DNA from: Larix kaempferi | Lineage: Eukaryota; Streptophyta; Pinopsida; Pinales; Pinaceae | Assembly (NCBI GenBank): GCA_027924585.1 | Contig: BSBM01000597.1 | Span: 5,533,501-5,597,500 of the forward strand | DNA length: 64,000 bases | Direction of reading: 5' to 3' | Part shown: one piece after another, positions 24,377 to 35,737 of the stretch | Layout of the letters: every line of letters starts with the position of its first letter | How positions within the stretch are numbered: the first letter of the stretch is position 1 | The notes under the pieces: model-generated | What the model was told of the DNA's origin: nothing | The model's database searches: none | The model's input: only the letters and a program-made list of their open reading frames with translations | Position numbers and translations under genes: made by a program

Positions 24377-25876
24377 CCGTCATTTTATACCTAAAAGATT
24401 CTTTGTTCTTTCACAAAATCAATACTTATATTTTCACATGTTAACATAAACTTTAAAATTAATTGTAATATCTTACAAATCTTTTTTTTATTTAATTATA
24501 CAATAAAACTAACATCAAACAAACATAAGAAAGTATGAAAAATAACAATACTACTAATGTCCTTCATGAATTCAAAATCACAAAACATACAATGTTTTTG
24601 TAATAAATAAAAATACGAAGAAAAATGTTTTCATAAAAATGTGAAACTTGTCAATCCTCCTTAAAATGTGTGAAATTTCCCATCCTCCTATTTAATCATG
24701 GTATGGTATAAATGTTTTATTAAGTTTTAGTCACTTTTTATTAATAAAAAATAATGCTATTAATATTTAATTTTTTTTAAGTTTATAAAATTGGTCACTT
24801 TTATTATTTAATATATTTTAATACTATAATTTTTAAAAGGTATTTTTTAACTTTAAAATATAATATGAAATGAAATAATTACTTAATTATATTTAATAAA
24901 AATAATCTATTTATTTATTAATTTTAATTTTAATTTTTTTAATAATAATTTTAAAAAATTATTTAATAGAAATTATTTAATCAATAATTAACCTTAACAT
25001 TTTTATTTAAATAAATGTATAATTATATTATAAATAATATATATTGTATTAATAATTTTAATCATAACTAAAGTAAATAATATTAAAAGTAATAGAAATA
25101 AAAGTAAAAAATTAATAACATAACTGTAGTGATAATAAAATGTAAAAAATAAAATAATTAACCATACATGTAAATAATTTTAATTGTATCTCTGTTTTAC
25201 ATATCTCATCTAAAATGCTCTAAAAATTTAATCATATACATAAATAATTACAATTATAATTATTTCTTTGTATTACATATATAATATAAAATTATCTAAA
25301 TAAAATCTAATTTATAACATTATTTGATTTGGATAAACTATTCTTAAGTATTTAAAAATATTATATAATTTTTTTTTAAATTAAAAAAAAATATAATATT
25401 TATATTTTTTTATGAAAGTTTTGAAAATTCATGATTAAATTGACTGCATATAATGTGCTATGGATTTTGGACAATTTTAGACTTTGCCACCCACACAACA
25501 TAAAATTGTATTATATTTTATGTATATAATCATATTTCTATACAGATCAATTAGGGACATGAGAAGGCATAATCCAATTTTAATTTTTCCATATAAATGG
25601 GGTAATCAATAAGTTTGGATTTGGCATAATCCCTACACAAACATTCAACAATGCTCAACAAAATTTTCATCTAGATGGTTGAATGCCTCAAAGCTCTACA
25701 GCCCACAGTGGTTTGTTCATGATTCAATGTTGTAATTAAGCTTTTCAGCTCTTATCTCTTTGGAAATTTTCAATATATGGGTCTTGATCATGTCAAAATC
25801 TCTCAATCTTTTACCATATTGATAGATTCTTATTATGGTTTATTCCAACAACCACTTTGAACATAAATTTAAATTT

Positions 25877-26196
25877 TGTTATTGATAGTAATATAATATG
25901 TTTACAAATAAACCATGGTATCTTTGGAATTTGATCGCATATTTGATAAAGTTCAGAGAGGCGGAACAACCAAACTTGAACAAAAATAAAAATGTGGGAG
26001 AACACACCTTAGGGTTTCAGTACCCATCTCAATATTAAATAGATTACATAGTTTACATATGGATCCGATGGATCTCTGAGAAATTGTAGAAAACTAAATA
26101 AAAAATCAAAATCAACTGAACTCTAACTACAACTAAATAGGACATTTGGCAAACAAGAAAAAAATGAGAGTTATGAAGAGGGAGATTACTCTAACA
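25877..26196 (-). repeat. Copia 3' LTR (320 bp), copy 1
   Basis: On the minus strand it starts TGTTAGAGTAATC directly after a purine tract and could end at CTATCAATAACA (25877), giving TGTTA/TAACA ends. The corresponding segment in the second copy is also exactly 320 bp (49449-49768). The right edge is firm, the left edge probable. Confidence 0.5.
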
Positions 26197-26207
26197 CTCC
26201 CCCTTAA
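26197..26207 (-). promoter_or_regulatory. Polypurine tract of the copia fragment
   Basis: The minus strand reads TTAAGGGGGAG immediately before the LTR start. It overlaps the stop codon of the RNase H frame. Confidence 0.75.
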
Positions 26208-26616
26208 TCTAATTTGTCACATTCATTAGCACTTACAATGCCCAAGTGTTGTCTTTGAAATTCAATAACACTTTTTCCTAAAGGTTTAGTAAAAAAGTCT
26301 ACTAGGTGATCTCTTGATCCACATAATTGAAGAGAAATATCACCATTACTCACAAGCTCGTGAATGAAGTGAAAGTGAGTGTCATTGTGCTTGATTTTAT
26401 TGTGAAACACATGATTCTTTGACAATGTGATGGCCGAGTTGTTATCATAGAAAATAGGAGTTGGATCTTTTTTTATGTGTCCCAAATCATTCATGAGTAT
26501 TTTCAACCATACTGCTTAACAAGATGTTGAAGTTGTGTAATGTACCCCCATTGCGACACTCAATGACACCCACATATTCCATAGGTCATGGAGTCCACAA
26601 GATGCTAGCACATACT
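26204..26616 (-). pseudogene. Ty1/copia pol C-terminus (RNase H), copy 1
   Basis: The minus-strand frame ending at 26204 encodes YDNNSAITLSKNHVFHNK, then KHNDTHFHFIHELV, then GDISLQLCGSRDHLVDFFTK. This is the C-terminal RNase H part of copia pol with the catalytic Asp in YDNNSA and a TKPL tail. The upstream part (STSCQVVWLKILMNDLG in copy 2) is frameshifted here, and everything before about 26616 is missing, cut by the gypsy LTR-like sequence. No start codon belongs to it. The tail NECDKLD ends inside the polypurine tract. Confidence 0.85.
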
Positions 26617-29016
26617 TGTGCTAATAAATTTAATAAAAACATGGAAGGAATTTCCATCTCTCCACTTGGAAAATAGCCACATTCATTAATTCAAGCTAAG
26701 GCATGTTAAATATTTTAACAAAGAAACATACAATTTCCTTCCTTAGAACTGTTAATTTACAAATTAACCATTTATAAGGGTTTATATGGCAACCGACCAA
26801 CCAACTTCTAGGTTTTACCACTACGACTTGAGGCTTATAGAGCTAAGTTAATTTCTACAGACACTCGCATTTAATCTAGTAGTTATATCTCAAACTATTC
26901 ATAGATGTATTATAAAACCAACCATTCTAGTTTTTAGGATTTAACAGTAAACTTAAGGTTCAAAAATCTAAGTTTAACTTCCACAGACAGCCTTAATCAT
27001 ACTTCTGATCATAGAATTCAACCAGCATTCTTTCAAGTAAAGGAAATAACATATAAACCTTATATTAGCAATGCTTTGTTGGATAGATGAAGGTTCCAAA
27101 AATGAATAGTTCACTACACTTAGATAATACGCAATTAAGTCCATTAACAGGAATTTCCCACCAAAAAACATGCATTCACAATGCATAACTCCATTTGGAA
27201 ATTACTCACCCATAGTGAATTACTATTAATATTGACAACGCCACTGATACATAAAGATGTTTATAAATCCTTATATAGAATTCAAGTAGAAATAATTACT
27301 TATCAATAGCCACTACAGAGCTCAAAAACCTCCAAGAACTTCATACATAGGGCTCAACTACTCTCAATTCACCTTAGACAACATAAGTTGTACTGTTACA
27401 GGCTTCCGTCCTTTAATAAATATTCCATAGACTACTCAAACACCAATACATTCGTACTAGAATGAAAATATGACACACATGACAACTAAGCCATAACAGG
27501 TTCTAGACATTTTTTCACATAAATATTAGAATATGATAGTTGATACATTCCAATTCTCATTTTATATATATTCAGGAAACCCATCATAGGCATATAAATT
27601 TAGGATAAACATGTTGACTGCATATTCACATACCCATGCAAATTTATAATGCAGTTCCCTGGAAATTCCATGCGTTTATTAACTGTACATTTAATATAAC
27701 TCATTATGATACAAAGCAGGGTACTAATATGAATGAATTCTATGCAACTATGATTCAAATCCCTCATGATTTATTCCCCTCATTAAATTATTCACAACAT
27801 TAAATCATACTCAGAAATTAAATGACTGATAAATAATTCATTATAAATAAACACCAGCTGCATATTCAAAATAAGAACAATTCAAAAACCATTCATATAT
27901 TATTCATTCATTCCGATTTCATAGAAATTTATAAAAATAAGAATAAAGTTGATACAAAGCATAATTAATTATATGAATAATTAACAAGTTGGCAATTGGC
28001 TACATGTGAGGTACACTCCACCCAACCATAGACCACCCTGGTCATAAATCTCTCAGCAAGGCAACACCCCCAAGTTGAGACTGTGAATTCACCAAGAGAA
28101 AACTCAAATTTAGCAGGGAAAAAAGTACATAGGTTGCAGGGTATATCTCCACAACTTATCTCGTATCATTGGAACACACCAAACCCACAATAAATAAATA
28201 ATGAAATTATTCTCCCATCAAGAAATTGGAACCAACCAATTCCTCAACAAACTATGTATGCCCTTCCTCGATTTCTATTCCAAACGCCTAACAATGGTAA
28301 CCCTTCGTTGCAGTACCTCAGGCCCACCACTATTAATTAACGCCACAAAATTTTCACCAAGGGAAGATTTTATTGGGTCACTAGTATAAAATAGCTAGGG
28401 TATGACATATAACATTTCATGCCCCCACAACTAACAAGTTTTCCATTTTCATGACAAGATGAATGACAATTTGTTTTCAGATTCCATGCCCAACGAGGAA
28501 GATGGTTCGCTCACAAAAATCATAAACAATAGATTTTCCTCTATGTCTGTGTGAGTGAGAGAATGAGAGCCCTCGTGTGAGAGAGTTCAAATGTCTGAAT
28601 TTGTGGAAGAGTGAGTCTCGTTCTTTCTACATGCATGCTTTATTAGTGTGTCCAACCTATTCCACATGTTCTTTCCCAAGAGACTCACGTCCATTCCCAT
28701 GCACTAATTCCCTATTAGCACATAATTAAGAATTAAAACTTAATAAAAAAGGTAATAACAATTAAAATATAATAAAGACACTTTTTGGCTTAAGTTTAGG
28801 CTAGGGTCATGTTGTAAGATCCCTAGGCCATGTACATCCCCCTTTCTTTCTCACTTGTGGATTCATAGTCCCTAGTTCTTTTAGTGTTTGCCTCAACTGC
28901 AACTAGTTATATTTTATATTATATTAATATTTCAAAATACAATTTGTTTAGGTTTTAGACATTTCATCATATAGATGTACATTATTATATCAAGGGTTCA
29001 AAACTCGGGTGTTACA
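26617..29016 (-). repeat. Gypsy 3' LTR-like sequence, copy 1
   Basis: The right edge is good: the minus strand begins TGTAACACCCGAG just after a purine tract (AAGGGGGAGGGAAA, 29017-29030). The left edge is a guess at 26617, where copia coding stops and TGTGCTAAT begins, giving about 2.4 kb. The interior has no coding signal. Short open frames such as 28201-28389 on + have no family resemblance. Confidence 0.5.
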
Positions 29017-29149
29017 TTTCCCTCCCCCTTAGATTAGACTATCCTCAGTCTTCTAACACTTATGGACTCTATATAACTTTTATATGTACAATCAAAATTT
29101 TAAAAAAATAATGTAAGTACTACTACATTTTATCTTTCAAGTGGTGTTA

Positions 29150-29640
29150 TTAGGGATGTATCAGGTCCATTGGACCTTTCCCTTTTCCATCATTATTCTC
29201 TTGATAACCTTGAACTTTCATCTTAGCTTGTAAACTGGTTTCTTCAGGAATTATTTCTTCTTTTCCACCCTCCAAACTGGTCATGGATTCTGGAATATTA
29301 TGTAGATTAGCTTTCTGGTTACCCCGCTTTGGGAATTTCTTGAGGTAATGATTACCTCCACAACCCCAACAAATAATCGTTGGATTCGATTTCTTTACAA
29401 AAATTTCGGGTATTTGCATTCAGTTCTCTAATTCCTCTAACCTTGGGAATTTTCCAGTTGACCGAACAGTTGGATGCTTCCGCAGAGGGTCTTGGTCCTT
29501 TCCCTTGGTGATGGCTACCAAGACATCCTTTACCTCAGTTTTCAAATGGATCGAATATTGTAAAACTCGAAGATTCATTTCATTATGTTTTGTCTGAAAT
29601 TCCATAATCTTTCCAATGCCTTTTAGAAATTTATCATAGT
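29150..29640 (-). pseudogene. Gypsy gag debris with a broken zinc knuckle, copy 1
   Basis: The minus strand has two adjacent open pieces. The upstream one (29605-29420) ends KFPRLEELEN; the downstream one (29419-29150) has CWGCGGNHYLKKFPKRG, a CCHC knuckle in which the last Cys is Phe. This nucleic-acid-binding motif marks the end of gag. No protease or RT follows before the PPT at about 29030, so the element is non-autonomous or internally deleted. Identification rests mainly on the knuckle. Confidence 0.6.
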
Positions 29641-30004
29641 TTAAAGCATTTCCTGAGCAAGGTGGAAAATTTTTTGATCATCCGTCATCCTTTACTTCTT
29701 TGGTATTTATAGCCTCATAGATTCTGATTTTGATGTCAATGATTTCCTTAATGACTCTCAGTCTACTATGGTTCCCCAAGATCTTGCACAACTCTTCTTC
29801 AACCACTAAGGGATAGCAAAATCAACTTCGGGGACTGAATCTTCCTCTGTGTAAACAATAATCACGAAATTATTTAATCCAACACCTTATATATATGCAT
29901 GTGTGTGTGTTAGTAATTACCAAGTAATTTGTTCACTATATAATCTATCAAACAAGCAATTTGTTCACTACATGAAATATCAACCAAGAAATTAACAATG
30001 AGGA
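29641..30004 (-). other. Gag-flanking debris
   Basis: Broken frames on the minus strand (for example EVDFAIP and WLKKSCARSWGTIV near 29760-29850) may be more of the same element. An imperfect repeat of ATTTGTTCACTA occurs near 29930 and 29960, and a (TG)n run near 29897. Confidence 0.4.
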
Positions 30005-30330
30005 ATTTGTTTGGGGGGGGGTTCTAAAAATACTCCCCCTAAAGGTGTTTTTGAAGGTGGCTTTGTAAACACCCCCCCCCCCCCGAAAAAAAAATCCATG
30101 AGAAAATTCTCATGGACTTTGGAGGGGGTTTACAAAACCGGCTTCAAAAACACCTTTAGGGGGGGTCTTTTTAGAACCCCCCCTAAAAGTCCTGATAATT
30201 GGAATTTTTTGGGGGGGGTTTCAATAAATGCCTTCAAAAACACCTTTTGGGGGGGGTCTTTCAAAAACCACCCCCAAAATTCCTGAGAATTTGACTTTTA
30301 GGGGTGTTTTTTTAAAAGCCACCCCTTGTT
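30005..30330. repeat. G/C-homopolymer foldback element, copy 1
   Basis: A long inverted repeat is centred on TCCATGAGAA/TTCTCATGGA (30095-30116). The arms 30008-30094 and 30117-30190 both carry, in opposite orientation, the words GGTTCTAAAAA, CCCCCTAAAGGTG, TTTTTGAAG and TTGTAAAC, separated by runs of 5-14 G or C. A second copy of the right arm follows 90 bp downstream (CTTCAAAAACACCTTT at 30142 and 30232). The second genomic copy is at 53578-53905. I know no named family with this design. Confidence 0.7.
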
Positions 30331-30344
30331 CTAGCAAATTCGTC

Positions 30345-31384
30345 CTATGGATAGTTAAACTTACTCATAGATTAAACTACATTCAAATCAGTCTAATCTA
30401 AGACATCAAAGTAACAAGTGGGACCTTAAACTCCTAGATCTAATTCAATGTATGAAGATCAAAGCACTGAGAGAGAAGAGATGTTGTGACTTACCTTAGA
30501 TCAGCCGGTTGTCCTAGCTCCAATTCCAAGCTTGATGTCCAAGATGTGAACTTGTTCAAGAAAGACAAACACAATATCTCCAAGTACCAAATACAATGAT
30601 TAAGAGATAACTTATAATGAAACATATCATGAATCCAAACTACTAAGAAACATGATATAGGAGAATAATCAAAGTTGTATTCAAGTAGCTCAAAGAAGAT
30701 GAATACAATGTTACCCTTGATGTCCAAGCAGTAGTGTCTCCTTCCAAGCCGGAATCCTTTCTATCTCTAAAAAACCTCCAATACCATAGGTTTGATGCCT
30801 CCAAATTTCTCTCCTTATCTCATGGATGGCCTCCTTATTATAGGATTTGGGAGGCCAACTACTAAGAGAGGAAGGTGGATCTAGGTGAGTGAATGGTGGA
30901 TCAAGGGGTTGAACCAGGACAAATGGAGAATGAGTTAGGATTCGAAGGGAATCACAATCCCAAGAAAATATATTCGAAGGCAAGATCCACTTTTCAAGCC
31001 AAGGATTAGTTAAGGGAATTTTCGCGCCCCGGGCATTGAGCAAGGTGCGAAAATGTTGTAATTTTCGCGCCCCAGGCATTGAGCAAGGTGCGAAAATGTT
31101 GTAATTTTTGTGCCCCTCCAAACATGTAGGTCCTTGCACCACTAGAAGGGCATGGAAATCCTAGTAAAGTGTGCTCAATGAGGTGGAATTTTGACTTAGT
31201 GACGTGGAATTTAGTTGTGGTGAGTTGGATTTGTCTCCAAGGACTCCAAGGAAGGCCAAGGAGGGGACCAACAAGGTAGAAGTAAGGTCCAACACTTGTT
31301 AGGAGGTAGTACCATTAGGTTCTGCATGGTTCTATTACATGAAGATGTGGAATGGCACTCAAAGTGAGACTTTGAGGTATAACA
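30345..31384 (-). repeat. 3' LTR-like sequence with tandem repeats, copy 1
   Basis: The right edge reads, on the minus strand, TGTTATACCTCAAAG immediately after a purine tract (CTTAAGGGGGCATT), as at the start of a 3' LTR. The left edge is not determined. The interior contains the 54 bp repeats at 31021-31115. It may be the 3' LTR of the Tat-like element whose pol tail is at 37615-38497. Confidence 0.45.
31021..31115. repeat. 54 bp tandem repeat with GCGCCCC/GCGAAAA words, copy 1
   Basis: Two near-perfect units each contain TTTTCGCGCCCC, GGGCATTGAGCAAGG (one unit has AGGCATT) and TGCGAAAATGTTGTAA. A partial third starts at about 31109. Related words (TTTTCGCACCC, GGGCACAAAAAT) recur at 35965-36150. 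The second copy is at 54607-54700, with more CpG loss. Confidence 0.7.
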
Positions 31385-31398
31385 AATGCCCCCTTAAG
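31385..31398 (-). promoter_or_regulatory. Polypurine tract
   Basis: The minus strand reads CTTAAGGGGGCATT next to the TGTTATACC LTR start. The second copy (near 54972) has mutated runs. Confidence 0.6.
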
Positions 31399-33330
31399 TG
31401 TGAGGTCAGAAGAAACTGATGGCCGAAACACTTTACAAATAAATGAGTCCACGGAGATAGCAGAAAGGAGGTTGGAGAGGAGCTGCAACGAAACATAAAC
31501 AATATGTCAAATAACTCCGAGGTGGGCATACCCATGCTCAGAACAACTGACTCAAAGCATGGCTACCAACCAATACATTGCAGATCCATGACATGATACA
31601 GATTGAATGACAAATCATGGTTACTAAGAACAAGTGTAGATCCATGACAAGATAAAGACACAACCACGACCAATACAATAGAGGATTTTTGTGATAGTAT
31701 ATCAATGAGGTCATCAACATGATTTCTATGTAGGGACCCACTCAATAATCATCATCGCAGCCTGGACATTAAAGAAACATCAGGACCGTCCAGGGTCTTC
31801 TACCCAATCCCGGAGCGATACGAATATGACCATGTGATTACAAGGTGTTGAAGTTGAACATGGCATAGACTACTTGATTACCAGCCAATTGTTAGCACTC
31901 AGAATTTACCCTTAGGTTGCAGAAGGATAGTTCTAAGGTAACTATTTCAAACCAGTATTTAGGAGGAAACCTAGCCTTTTTCCTACCAAAGAGGGCTCTC
32001 TCAAAAATAGATATAATTTTTTTAAAATATTGTATTTTTAAAATTGTAAGAGGCTAAAACATACAGATACCATTGGGCATGGAGTCAGAAAATATAACAT
32101 TTAAAATCAGCAGAGTTTTAACAATGAAATTTTTTGTAAAGGCAAGGTAGTTATCTTTTCACAATCAAGTTCTTGTTTGGCAGGTGGTATTTGAAGAAAG
32201 AATGAAAGGCCATCAACATCAGGCATCAATCAGGGATGAATCTAACATTTACTTTACAGGAAATATGTGAGTACTTTGATCCGATTAAACTAAAGCATTG
32301 TTACATGAATTCTGGTCTAAACAAAACTCTCATCAAAGCATGAAGGGAAAAAACATAATGGAAATAGATTCACTAGAAAAAACAAATCACATGAGGAGAG
32401 GAAAAATACAGACTGTAAATCGACAACACAAGAATCTTTACTCATGAAAATGTGCTTCAACTCTGCTTGGATATCTTTATTCAAAAAACTGTAAAATCTC
32501 AATACAAAATGTGTATCTCTTTTCGGGTTCCAACCCTAATTACATTGCTAGAATATGTTTTTATACATGAAAAGGATTCTTGAGCCAAAACCTAACTGCC
32601 TATTTCCAAAAATAGGAAAGTATAACTACAAAATAGGAAAGTATAACTACTTATTACATACTATTTTTGTCACAAAACTAAATCTCCATAATATTCAAAA
32701 CTGTTGGAACATTTTGCAAAGTGTCACAAATGTTGAGAGTTGTTGGAGTTTGTTGATGACTGATCTCTGCTACCTGCTGATTTTCTGCCTTCAAATCTGG
32801 AAACAATATTTTTCCCTACCAAGTGTGAATTTCAATCCTCAAGTGTTCACTTTAAAATCTGAAATTATCTTCTCCCTTCTGAACTTTGTAAATGATTTTG
32901 AAATCATTTATTTCTTGCCATTTATTAATTTTCAGAAATAACAATTTTAAACATTTGGGAAGAAATATATTTTGATAAAAATATTTCCCAAATATTTCTC
33001 TCAACGTGTAAATCATTATATCTCTACATTTCCTTTGAAAAAGGAAATTCCCGTGGTTTTTAAAACCATATCTTGATTTCCCATCCATAAAACCATCTCT
33101 CACAACATCTCTCCATTTATTTTTCAATAGTTTATAAATTTCATAAATGAAATTCAAAAACCATTCACTGTTTCTAAAACCATGTCTCGTTTTTCCAAAA
33201 TCCAAAAACCACCTCTGTAAAAACCATCCATTGGTGGTTCCGGTGGTTTTGTTTTTTCAAAGCCTGGAAAATATTTACATTTAAAGATTTCCAATATTTA
33301 GCATTCCATTTTCACTTATCTTTCCAAATA
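31399..33330 (-). other. Non-coding region with an LTR-type promoter, copy 1
   Basis: No coding gene. On the minus strand CATGTATAAAAAC (about 32555-32568) looks like a TATA box, followed about 90 bases on by GAATAAAGATATCC, a polyadenylation-like word, as in the U3-R part of a plant LTR. Near 33050-33250 AAAACCA-type words recur about seven times. A + strand frame at 32555-32941 is open in both copies but AT-rich and of no known family, so I do not call it a gene. Confidence 0.4.
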
Positions 33331-33399
33331 AATTATGGAAATCCAATATTATAACATAAGGTTAAAACTTGACAAAAATATTATTTTTGTGTTACGGAA

Positions 33400-34160
33400 A
33401 GCAATTTCGCAACCTGTAGGGAGTGGTTTACCTTACCACCTATCCCATCAACTAAATGATATAATATTGACACGTGGTAAAACCCAAAACCACGGTAAAA
33501 CATTTCACACCATTCTTGTAGTATTATTCTTCTTGCTATTTGCATTGCCAAATAAATAATACCCATTTATTCTCCCTTTTGACTTTCCCATAACTTTTCG
33601 AGATTTGTGCCAAGGTTATGATATGATATGGATTTTTTATTTAAAAATTAATATAAATATTTTATATTAAAAGTATGCCTTTTTCATTTTTGTTAAGCAC
33701 TTTGGGCATATGAGGGTTATAATATGACCTTGTGGATGATATAGAAGCCCCTATAAGCGGTTTTGCAATGTTGGGAGGTAGTTTTCCTTACCACCCTTCT
33801 GGTTTGCGAAATGATATGGTGTTGACGTGTGGAGGGAGGTATGGTATTTTGCAACTGCCAAGAGTTTTATTTCATCGCACATGTTGGGAGTGTGAAATGA
33901 GTGTGGGTCGTTGATCTATCCATCGGACGATCAAATGTGATCAAACCTGCATCCCTATTAATGCACTTTTACTTGACATTTCGGCGAACTCCATCTCCGT
34001 TATCCACCTCGCTTCTCCTCCAGCGAAACATATTTTCCGCCATCAGTCTTTTCTTACTGCAATCTAATCCGTCAATTCTTTATATGACATCCAAATTCGC
34101 TTCATCATCCCTTTTAGCTCCCTTTTGATTTTAGCCATCGTTCATGTGGTGAGTTTTCTT
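33400..34160 (+). promoter_or_regulatory. Promoter-like block, possibly captured from a host gene, copy 1
   Basis: A 75 bp module occurs twice (33405-33480 and 33760-33835): TTTCGCAA or TTTTGCAA, CCTTACCACC, AATGATAT and TTGACACGTGG or TTGACGTGTGG. The first contains a perfect G-box CACGTG. Downstream, GATCTATCCATCGGACGATC and a C/T-rich leader resemble plant proximal promoter and 5' UTR sequence. An ATG at about 34085 opens a short Ser-rich frame (MTSKFASSSLLAPF, then stop), and CATGTGGTGAGTT could be a splice donor. A captured promoter with first exon is an inference. Confidence 0.35.
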
Positions 34161-35737
34161 TGGGACTGAGCACTTTCTTCACAATGCTTGGGTTATACAA
34201 ACATAAAATTTGTTATCGAATTCTTATTCACATTTGAAAAAATACTATGCCAGCACCAATGATGTAATTCATGAACAAGTACGAGGGTAATCACCAATGA
34301 TGACAATCATCCCCAAGGTATCTCTAGTACATCCCAACGAATGTGAATAAATAATTTGGAATTCAAACATTCGAGGGATTATTTGATCAGAGGTCAATGA
34401 TGAAAAACCACTGTCGAATACGAGGAAACCTACCATTGAGGCATGCAGGCACTAAGGTACTATGGTTGGTTCCTAAGCCTAATTCTTGGATAGTGAGTTG
34501 ATGTCGATAAGAATAGACTCGTCGAAGGAGGTCCATAATGAATCCCACATCATCGACACGAAACCAATATAGGAAAGAGGTGTGGAGCAACAGATCAAAG
34601 GAGTATGGACTGGCACAAAAGCAAAGTCTGACAATATTGTAGAAGGTTGACTCGGGTTAACACTAATCCTTTGAACATATAACGACATGAGATATGACTT
34701 GGCAGTAGGGATTAACAACGAAAACAACCACAAGGCGAGCTGACTCAAATGACAAAGATGACTCACAACTGTAGTTATGACCTGAATATAGACTTAATAC
34801 CCAAAGAAGACAAGGTGTAGATGCATGCCATGTTCAAAGGTGACGACTCATAAACTCCCAAAGAATAAACTCTACTTATTCCCCCATTTTCCCCCATCAT
34901 GGTTGATGAGTACCCCTTTTCTTTTTAAGGAGCTTGAGGACGATAACAGATGCTCGATATAGCTCACTTTAAGTGAGTCCAACCTTGTACATTTCACGAA
35001 CCCAAGGAAGGAGAGGTTCGACTCCATAAGGATCCTTTGATGTTTAATTTTATGAGTCCAAAGAAGGAAGATTTGGCTATTTTTCATATTTAGAGAGTCT
35101 GAAATAACCTAAAGAAGACTTCGAAGTATGAATTTTTCATAAAATTTAGTCCTTGGACCGGAAAAAGTATAAAATAATATCCATAAGAACTCTCCTAGTC
35201 ATAACTAACTAAGGTATACCTTTCTTGTAAATATTCTAAACGGTCTGTAAAAGGGATAACCTACCACCCGATAGACGACCTTTCAAATACTTTTACAAGT
35301 GTGAAAGAGACAAGTGCACTTGGCAATCTTTTCTTGGCGAGGGAGTCTGAAAAGAGCTTAAAGAGAACTCCAGTGGTTCCATTTTCATGAGTTAATCACC
35401 TTAGTCCAAAAAAGGGAGAAAATGATACTAATTTGATACTTTCCTCATTTTTTTACGAGCACGAGTAAAGCGGACTAAGCTCGACACTCTTTTACTTGGG
35501 TTTAACAAGTATGACTGAAGTGTAAAAAGCACTTGGAATCTCTTTCATAGTTTAGATCCAGAGCACGAAAGAGAGAAGTAAGCTCGAAAGAAGGTCAAAT
35601 ACACAACTCCACCAATGTGAACAACTCGTATGAACCTGCCAAAAGTGGTCAAAACCATAGAAAAAGACATTAGGTCATAATATGTGAAGAATAAGTTCTC
35701 AACATAGGTTTCTAATGTAAACATAGGTAAAAATAAC
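34161..35737. other. Unassigned sequence upstream of the plant-mobile-domain-like gene
   Basis: No gene recognised. Short minus-strand frames (for example 34479-34766) are conserved in the second copy only because the whole block is duplicated. CTTTTACAAGTGTGAAAG-like words recur near 35290 and 35510. Confidence 0.45.

Noticed and set aside
30005-30330. Canonical G-quadruplex
   Set aside because: The G-runs are long, but most are separated by 20 or more bases, beyond the usual loop length, so I list it as a foldback instead.
30711-31142. 143-codon minus-strand frame containing the 54 bp repeats
   Set aside because: It lies in LTR-like sequence, its start is made of the tandem repeat and it resembles no protein family; the second copy changes freely.
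32555-32941. 128-codon + strand frame kept at the same length in both duplicates
   Set aside because: The whole 11.6 kb block is duplicated, so conservation is expected. The frame overlaps an LTR-like promoter on the other strand, and the peptide is AT-driven (Phe, Asn, Leu, Ile) with no known motif.
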